From Dugong dugon (taxonomy: Eukaryota; Chordata; Mammalia; Sirenia; Dugongidae), in assembly GCA_030035585.1 (NCBI GenBank), contig CM057461.1, forward strand, positions 169,271,624 through 169,335,623: a DNA stretch of 64,000 nt, written 5' to 3'. A program made the translations under genes and the position numbers. This document shows positions 56,884 to 64,000 of this stretch, in pieces. A model generated the notes under the pieces. The model had not been told where the DNA came from. It saw only the letters and a list, made by a program, of their open reading frames with translations, and searched no databases. Position 1 is the stretch's first letter; every line of letters starts with the position of its first letter.

Positions 56884-58015
56884 ACATGCAGTAAATCAGA
56901 CTAGACTATAAGAAGGATCTCATAGCATAAAGACAAGACTATGTCTTTTGTAATCCCTAGGATTACTTAGAAATTTAATGGTGTCTGAGGCTCTTTCTCA
57001 TTACTACTAGTATTTATTCATTAAGCACTGAACTGATACTTGACCTTAAGGGATGCTTTGCTCTTTAAAGCTATTCAGACAATGGTAAAGGGTTTCTTTG
57101 CGTGACTGCCAGCACTTGCCCTTCCTCCCCTTTCCCCCTCCTTCCTTCTGTACTGTGCTAGTTTATGGGGAAACAAAGGAGAATAAGATGCAGTCTTTTT
57201 AAGGAGCCCACAATTTAAAGTGGGATCATGGAAGGCTACACAGAGGAGGGGATGTTTGAGCTGAGTTTTGAAGGTTGAGTAATTTGAGGATGAGTATTTC
57301 AGTTCTTTGGGTGAAGAGCTAGCAATAGCTCTTTGGAGCAGTCATTTATTTGTGCTGGATATATACCAACAGTGGACTGTTGATGTAGGTAACTAGCTAG
57401 TTTGCATCTTTTTTTCTCTATATATTTCTACCTGATACAGCTTTAACACCAGAAGTAGTTTTGTGAGTTGCAGAAATGAAGAACTGATGTTTTACTGATG
57501 TTAAAAACTATATATGTGCCTGTTTCTCCTCTGGGAGTTATAGTTAACTCTATTCATGTGAAATCATTAATGTACTCATGACTAAATCTAAACATTTACT
57601 GACAGTAGTTCTTTCAGAAGTAAGTATTATATTTACCTTTTCATCTGCTAGCTTTGAATACCTGGTTGTTTGTATGCTTTCGATTTGGTGAACTATAAAA
57701 AATGAGTGAACTGAAAGACATCATTAGATATTCTTTTTCATTGAAGTAGTTTGAGGCAAAGTTTCCAGTTCTATGGATTAAAGGAATCAAACTCTCTGTA
57801 CCCACAGAATATGCTTTTTCCTCAGAATATGCTGTTTTGAAGTATTTTTTTATGACTAAAATATTGCATGATTTATTGAGAAAACTATTTTTGTTGTTTT
57901 ATGTGCAAGAAATTCTTCTTTCTTCTTGTAAGGCCCAGTGTATAAGGCTTGCTTAATGCCTGGTTGTGTTGTTCAGATAATAATGGAAATATAGAATATC
58001 TCATAGCCCTGTAAA
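56884..58015. other. ADAM23 intron 3 stretch
   Basis: About 57150-57320 is another piece of the old repeat of 42465 (ctacacagaggaggggatgt, gagctgagttttgaagg). The rest is unassigned AT-rich sequence. Confidence 0.4.
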
Positions 58016-58203
58016 ACCAGTCGATTCCAACTCAGGGCGACCCCTCATGTCTCAGAGTAGAACTGCCTCTCCTAGGGTTTTCACAGTTGTGACTTTTCAG
58101 AAGCAGATCGCCAGGTTTTCTTCTGAGGTGCCTCTGGGTGGGTTTAAACTGCCACCCTTTCAGTTACTAGCCCAGAGCTTAACCATTTGTGCCACCCAGG
58201 GAC
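58016..58203 (-). mobile_element. AfroSINE, third form, - strand
   Basis: Tail ccagtcgattccaactcagg, body gtgacttttcagaagcagat, reversed head taaccatttgtgccacccag. Confidence 0.9.
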
Positions 58204-58473
58204 TTCTATAGCCTCATACCCATTATCATATAGCAAAACCACATAGAAAGCCAAAAGAAAACCAATATTTTTGGCTCTTTCTTGGAAGACCACTTCCTGC
58301 TAAGTAATAGTTCAGTCACGTGGATCCTAAAGTAGAGAAAGAACTTAGCATGTGTGTAGCACAGGTTTATGGGGTTTTAGCCATGGTAATGGATAGAATT
58401 ACATTCATGAAAACTGGATGCCCAAAATGGCCTTTAGGAAGGAAGGAAAATCTTTTATGTTAGTAAGACTTGC

Positions 58474-58722
58474 AAGGAGCCCTGGTGGCACAGTGGTTAA
58501 GTACTTGGCTGCTAACCGAAAGGTCAGTGGTTTGAACCCACTAGCCTTTCCAGGAGAGGAAGATGTGGCAGTCTACTTCTGTAAAGATTCCCAAAAGCCA
58601 AACTAAACCCACTGCAGTCAAGTCGATTCTGACTCGTAGCCTTGGAAACCCTATGGGACAGTTCTATTCTGTCCTATAGCGTTGCTGTGAGTTGGAATAA
58701 ACTCAATGACATTTTTTTTTTT
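58474..58722 (+). mobile_element. AfroSINE, long form, carrying an inverted SINE-tail insert
   Basis: Head ggagccctggtggcacagtg, then the long-form body to gtaaagattc. At about 58589-58638 it is interrupted by about 50 bases that are a reversed SINE 3' end (ccaaactaaacccactgcag, tcaagtcgattctgactcgt). It resumes at agccttggaaaccctatggg and ends tgacat plus a T run. Confidence 0.9.
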
Positions 58723-58812
58723 TTAAATTAAGGGATGCTAAGAGTTAGATGAGCTACCTGCCTTTTTTGGCTTGGCTAAGTATACAACTTTTAATCTCTA
58801 TTTTGAAGTTGG

Positions 58813-59014
58813 GGAGCCCTGGTGGCGCAGTGGTTAAAGCACTTGGCTGTTAACGGAAAGGTTGGTAGTTCAAACCCTCCAACCAATTTGTGGGAGAAAG
58901 ATGTGACAGTCTACTTCCATAAAGATTACAGCCTTAGAAATCTATGGGGCAGTTCTACTCTATCCCATAGGGTCACTATGAATCAGAACCTACCTGAAGG
59001 CACACAACAACAAC
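58813..59014 (+). mobile_element. AfroSINE, long form, with RTE-like tail
   Basis: Flanks ttgaagttgg (58803-58812) and ttggaagttgg (59015-59025). Head ggagccctggtggcgcagtg, end acctgaaggcacacaacaac. Confidence 0.93.
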
Positions 59015-59025
59015 TTGGAAGTTGG

Positions 59026-60639
59026 AGGGATGTATAAAGGCTGAGAAGTTGATTGAAAGAGATTTAGTTAGGACTCCTAAGTAAGAACTATTGTATTTTT
59101 GTGTATTTGGTTCTCGTTTCCAGGAAAAACTTGCAGCTTCTTTAATCAACTTCCTTTGAATCATAAAACGTTGGAGTTAGGTAAATCCTTAAAAGTCACG
59201 CAGCCCGGCTGCCTAGCTAATTGTTGAGTCCCTTTTTATTCCCATGGAGAACTCTTCTAGTGTGTATCCCAGAGCATCTGCAGGCCCGAGGCAGCTGATT
59301 CTTGGACTGTGCAGACCACACTACAGTCCTTATTTCTATCTTTCTGTAAGTTTTTGTACTCTCTTCCCCCAGTTCTAGATTTTTTACTTAAAAGCCACTC
59401 ACTCATGGAGACTATTATTCTACTTCATTCAGTTATCAGCAACGCTTAGAAATTGATTCCTGTGATTGCTTTTTGTCCCAAAGAAAATAGCCAAAATTCT
59501 GTTCATATGTGCTCACCTAGAATACAAAAGAAGACTACAGGTCATTTTCCAAGAAGAAAAGATTGGAAAGTTATAAAAAAGATCTTTTTTATACATGAAA
59601 AATGCTATCTTTTAAGCATGTCTGAAATTATTTATAGTTTCTCCCTGCCGGTGCTAAGTACTATTAAACAGCAGGAGTTTTTGTAGTCTGAAAAATGGTA
59701 TTTTGAAGTCTGTAAGAACTTTCTGCAAGGTGGAAGCAAGCTCAGATTTCATTCTGTCAGATTTTCTTGTCTGAATATGTTTTACAGATGGGCTGAACTT
59801 AATGCAGTCTACTAAGACAAAAATTAATAACTAACCACCCATTAATAGATGTAAAACCCAATGTGTTGAATATAATTTAGCTTTGTTTCTAAAAGTACAT
59901 TGAAGTGCGATAAAATATTTTAGCATTCTAGAGTTGAAATGCAGTAATTTAAATTTGTTTTTAGTATCTTCTTTAAAGAAAATAATATACTATCACAAAA
60001 ATCAAATTTGTAAAATGCCAAAAGTTAACCTGCATTCGATCTGATTGAATTAGGAAGAATAATATTGAAAACACACTAACTTCCTTTGCCTTAGCTTAGA
60101 GAGTGATGGTGGATTATAGAGAAATAATCTGGAAACCATCAGTATGAAATACCATAATTCTGTATTTACTGTATTTCTTATCCTTAATATATCTACCATC
60201 CAAATCTGATTGAAACTCCCTTTTGCATGCTCACAGCAAAAGGCACGTATATAAAGGTATATAAATTGGCTATTTGGCCATTGTCTTTGCTAAGCAGGTC
60301 ACCTTCTGATTATGTAAAAACACAATGAATAACTGTAGTTATTTTCTTCTGTATTACCTGTGAACCAGTGGAAACCTTTACTCTGTGTTTAGGGATTTCT
60401 AACTTCCTTTTTTTAAATAATTATAACATGCTGTTTATTGAATCTTTCCCATGTAAGAAAAATATTGGTGATAAAAATCAGTGTTTTTCCATTGATTTTG
60501 AAGAGTAGAAAAGAAGTTAAGCACTCAGAAATAGGATATACTGATGATTATGACTGATATCTCTGTTTTTGAAATGAACATCAGGTGCAGAGGTGCAGAG
60601 GGTTGTATTGATCATCTTTGTCATTTGTGACATGCTACA
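59026..60639. other. ADAM23 intron 3 stretch, nothing recognised
   Basis: AT-rich. A short chance resemblance to ADAM23 exon 4 at about 60311 was checked and rejected. Confidence 0.4.
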
Positions 60640-61150
60640 TCATTGATCTGGGCAACACCCCAGTATTATTTTACGTTCTCATTCTCGTTTATCTCCAGTT
60701 TCTCTCTTATTTTCCCTGTCCCCATCTTAATGAAGCAACCATCCTAATGCGTTTTCTATGATGCTTTATTTGTATGTGTTCTTGTAAAATATATATTATC
60801 ATTTTTTGGACATGTAATTTTATTTTATGTAAATGGTGTTATGCTATAGATCTCTACTCATCATAGTTTTTAAGATCTATGTCTGTAACTGTGTATATCT
60901 ATTCCATTATATGTAGATGTTACAGAGTATCCTACAGAGTGTATTCAACACTCTTCCATTCCCCTGGAAGTAGAAATCTAGATTCCCTCCGACTTTCTGC
61001 AACCACAAGCCATATTATAATGGGCCTGTGTACCTGTGTAGGAATTTCTCCATCATATATACCCAGGACCAGGATTACTGGGTCACAGGATTAGGTGTAT
61101 ACTTAATTGATGAAGTATAAAGCCCTCCAGAAAGGCTTCATTCTTCTACC
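60640..61150 (-). repeat. Old L1M-like 3' region, - strand
   Basis: Diverged reversed L1 pattern: tgttacagagtatcctacag, gtaggaatttctccatcata, acccaggaccaggattactg then ggtcacagg. Limits approximate. Confidence 0.5.
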
Positions 61151-61689
61151 CCTGAGCAAAGCATGGTGTTCAGTAGAGTATTCAAATCTTATATTCATTG
61201 GTGGGCTGGGTCAAGTGATTTTTATTTTCTTTAGGCATAGTTACTCTCTGTATGTTGAAAAGCTAATTGCTTATTGTTACTGGTTGGTGATTTCAGAAAT
61301 ATAAGCTTAAACCTTATGAGGTGAAGCAGCATCTCCATCAGTGTAAATTAACTCCCTTGGGATTGGATTAATTTGGTCAGGCTACTGTGGTCCTTGGGGG
61401 AATTGAGTTTGACTCTTCTAGTGTGCTGTGTTATCTGAAGTTGTCATGGTGTTGATTTGGAAAGTTAGTATAATTAAAAAGAAGAAGCATATTCACTTTA
61501 CAGGATTGGATTCATATTTATTTAAAGCCAAGTGTCCTACCATACGCCAAGAGAGACCCTAGTACCTGTGGAATAAAAATAAAGATTTGAATAGATGATT
61601 TCTTGTAGTAGATGAGTTAAGAAGGTACCTGTTTGAAAGTTAGATGAGAAAAGAGGTGAGAAACGGAAGAGGAAGGAAGGAGACATGGG

Positions 61690-61890
61690 CCTCATCCCCT
61701 AGAACTGTGCCTGGCACAAGATGGGGGCTCGATAGATATTTGTGTAATGAATTAATAAATAATGTGATGTGGTAGAAAGTGGTATGCTTTAGATTTATAG
61801 CTAACCATTTTGATTTGCATTCTGATTCTGCCACTTGGGGAAATCATGGAACCACTCTGAACCTCAGTTTATTAAATGGTAAACAGATTG
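61690..61890 (+). repeat. L2 3' end followed by MIR fragment
   Basis: 61690-61765: actgtgcctggcacaagatg, ggctcgatagatatttgtg (L2 end). 61770-61890: ctgattctgccacttgggga, accactctgaacctcagttt (MIR core). Confidence 0.6.
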
Positions 61891-62459
61891 ATAGAGGAAC
61901 CAACCCAGGTGCAGTACGTGAAACCAGCACATATAAGAGATATTTAACAGGTGTTCTGTTCCTTCAACGCAGTGCACTTTCTATTTCCTGACCATTAACA
62001 GTATTTTATTTTGCAAATATTCTAAGTTGATTCTGGTCTTGGCCTTTTTGATGGCTGCTACACCAGGGTTTCTAAACATTTTCTTCTATTTTGCTATTCA
62101 TGGAAGCACTTGATTGAAAACTATAGTAAGGTTCTATTTAAAAACCACTCCAAAGTACTATGGACTCACAATTGTGTATGCTGCAACTATGTAAATTTTG
62201 ACCTATTTTTCCTATTGCTAAAACCTATAAAGGGCTATTTTAAAAGGTTTTATGTTGTGAAACCTCATTTATTCAGAGTTGCTAGGAAATGAATTGTTCC
62301 ACCTTTAATGGATTCTCCAGATAACTGAAGTTTATTCCCTGATATGCTAAACTTTATTAAAAGAGTCATTTCTGAAAGAATCTTTCTAAAATATGTTAAA
62401 TATATTCCTGCTTTCTTGGATAGAATATATTGGATGCAATTTAACTTTTTTCTTCATCC
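61891..62459. other. ADAM23 intron 3 stretch, nothing recognised
   Basis: Non-coding, no repeat I can name. Confidence 0.4.
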
Positions 62460-62497
62460 CCCACATGTCTGTCAGTTTGTCATACTGTGGGGGTTAT
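62460..62497 (+). mobile_element. Short fragment of the RTE 5' end
   Basis: cccacatgtctgtcagtttg then tcatactgtgggggtt matches the first bases of the RTE copy at 48893 almost perfectly over about 35 bases, then diverges completely. Confidence 0.7.
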
Positions 62498-62607
62498 ATG
62501 CAGGGTTATTATTTTGAATGTGCTACAAGCAATATAATAGGCATTGCATCTCTTGTCTTCCTGTGGGCTATCACTTTTGCTCTCGTGAACCTGGCGTTTC
62601 AGATCAA

Positions 62608-62813
62608 AAACCAAAACCCACTGCCGTGAAGTTGATTCTGACTCACAGCGACTCTATAGGACAGAGTAGAACTGCTCCATAGGGTTTCCAAGGCTGTAAT
62701 CTTTATAGAAGCAGACTGCCATATCTTTTTCCCGAGGAATGGCTAGTGGGTTCGAACTGCTGACGTTTCGGTTAGCAGTCGAGTGCTTTAACCAATGTGC
62801 CATGAGAGCTCCT
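62608..62813 (-). mobile_element. AfroSINE, long form, - strand
   Basis: Tail accaaaacccactgccgtga, long-form segment agcagactgccatatctttt, reversed head gctttaaccaatgtgccatg. Confidence 0.93.
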
Positions 62814-62905
62814 GGTTTTAGCTAAGCTCTTATGAATTTTTTTCTAATATATTACAACCAGAATAAGAAATAACCAAATTTATTAGTATTTTATGTAAAT
62901 CCAAG

Positions 62906-64000
62906 GTTGTTGTTAGGTGCCTTCAAGTTGGTTCCAACTCAGCGAACCCATGTACAACAGAAAAAAACACTGCCTGGTCCTGCACAATCGTCACAATCTT
63001 TACAGTACTTGAGCCTGTCGTAGCCACTGTGACAGTCCATCTCATTGAGGATCTTCCTTTCTTTCGCTGACCCTCTACTTTAGCAAGCATGATGTCCTTC
63101 TCCAGGGACTCGTCCTTCCCGATAACATGTTCAAAGTACCTGAGATGAGGTCTCGCCATCCACATTTCTAAGGAGCATCCTGGCTGTACTTCTTCCAAGA
63201 CAGATTTGTTAGTTCTTCTGGCAGTCCATGGTATATTCAGTAGTCTTCACTAACACCATAATTCAAAGGCATCACTTCTTCCTTGCTCTTCCTTATTCAT
63301 TGTCCAGCTTTCACATGCATATGAGGTGATTGAAAATACCATGGCTTTGGGTCAGGCGCACCTTAGTCCTCAAGGTGACATCTTGGCTTTTTCACACTTC
63401 AGAGAGGTCTTTTGCAGCAGATTTTCCCAGTGTAATGCGTTGTTTGATTTCTTGACTGTTGCTTCCATGGGCATTGATTCTGGATCCAAGTAAAATGAAA
63501 TCCTTGACAACTTCAGTATTTTCACCATTTGTCATGATGTTGCTTGTTGGTCCAGTTATGAGAATTTTTGTTTTCTTTTTGTTGAGGTGTAATCCATATT
63601 GAAGGCTGTGGTCTTTGATCTTCATCAGTAAGTACTTCAAGTCCTCTTCACTTTCAGCAAGCATGGTTGTATCGTCTGCATAATGTAGGTTGTTAATGAG
63701 TCTTCCTCCTGATGCCCCATTCTGCTTCATATAGTCCAGCTTCTCGGATTATTTGCTCAGCATACAGATTGAATAAGTATGGTGAAAAGTTACAACCCTG
63801 ACACACACCTTTCTTTATTTTAAACCATGCAGTGTCCCCTTGTTCTGTTCAAATGACTGCCTCTTGGTCTATGTACAAGTTCCTCATGAGCACAATTAAG
63901 GGCTCTAGAATTCCCATTCTTCACAATGTCATCCATAATTTGTTATGATTCACACAGTCGAATGCCTTTACATAGACAATAAAACACAGATAAACATCTT
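62906..64000 (-). pseudogene. RTE (BovB-like) LINE 3' third, - strand, cut by the window edge
   Basis: The 3' end is at 62906 (gttgttgttaggtgccttca). Reading left on the - strand, the RT part is open over 112 codons (63730-63392) with an intact motif C (LHYADDTTMLAESEEDLKYL). Near the right edge (about 63950-63990) motif A reads FIVYVKAFD, with Val where the catalytic Asp belongs. It runs antisense to ADAM23. The rest lies outside the window. Confidence 0.92.

Larger units (their letters stand above)
6062..64000 (+). other. ADAM23: ADAM23 gene, 5' part (partial, runs off right edge)
   Basis: The gene extent is given from the start codon, because the transcription start cannot be fixed from sequence. 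Three exons are recognised by their protein match to the ADAM23 signal peptide and prodomain, and by consensus splice sites that keep the frame open. ADAM23 is a brain-enriched, single-pass membrane member of the ADAM family. Its metalloprotease-like domain lacks the zinc-binding motif, so it acts in adhesion (integrin binding) and as a receptor for LGI proteins together with ADAM22 and ADAM11. That is family knowledge: none of those domains is encoded here. Intron lengths are 1223 bp, 32876 bp and more than 23.3 kb. I saw no further exon between 40670 and 64000. Confidence 0.95.

Noticed and set aside
60305-60345. Possible ADAM23 exon 4 (ccttctgattatgtaaaaac)
   Set aside because: Only about 14 bases resemble the expected exon; the following sequence does not continue the prodomain, and there is no acceptor in the right phase.

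Overview
The window is mammalian nuclear DNA, almost certainly from an afrotherian and most likely a proboscidean or another paenungulate. The evidence is the dense set of tRNA-derived AfroSINE copies, many BovB-like RTE LINE copies of the kind abundant in elephant, and L1 3' ends of an elephant type, alongside old mammalian MIR, L2 and hAT-type fragments. There are no prokaryotic operons, CRISPR arrays or plasmid functions.

The only gene I can support is the 5' part of ADAM23 on the + strand. It has a GC-rich CpG-island promoter and leader (about 4910-6370), exon 1 (coding 6062-6275), exon 2 (7499-7716) and exon 3 (40593-40669). The reading frame joins cleanly across both junctions (phase 1, then phase 0) and gives residues 1-169: signal peptide and the first part of the prodomain. 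Intron 1 is 1.2 kb and intron 2 is 32.9 kb. Intron 3 runs off the right edge, so the metalloprotease-like, disintegrin, cysteine-rich, EGF and transmembrane exons are not in the window.

Layout: 1-4900 is upstream flank holding an internally deleted RTE copy and two independent L1 insertions. 4900-6400 is promoter, leader and exon 1, with a (CGG)6 tract, an 8-copy 12-bp tandem repeat and two upstream AUGs. 6276-7498 is intron 1, with a (TG)16 tract just before the exon 2 acceptor. 7717-40592 is intron 2, with many SINEs, a near-complete RTE copy (25055-28045), and a three-level nest of LTR in RTE in an older repeat (23465-24895). 40670-64000 is intron 3, with another near-full-length RTE (48893-52110), several L1 3' ends, and a third RTE copy leaving the window at the right edge.

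No undescribed multi-gene system is visible. The observations most worth checking are the ADAM23 leader (upstream AUGs plus repeat), the TG tract at the exon 2 splice site, the shared 3' end of the SINEs and the RTE LINE, and several unusual insertion structures. Repeat family names are from memory of consensus sequences; boundaries are approximate except where a target-site duplication fixes them.
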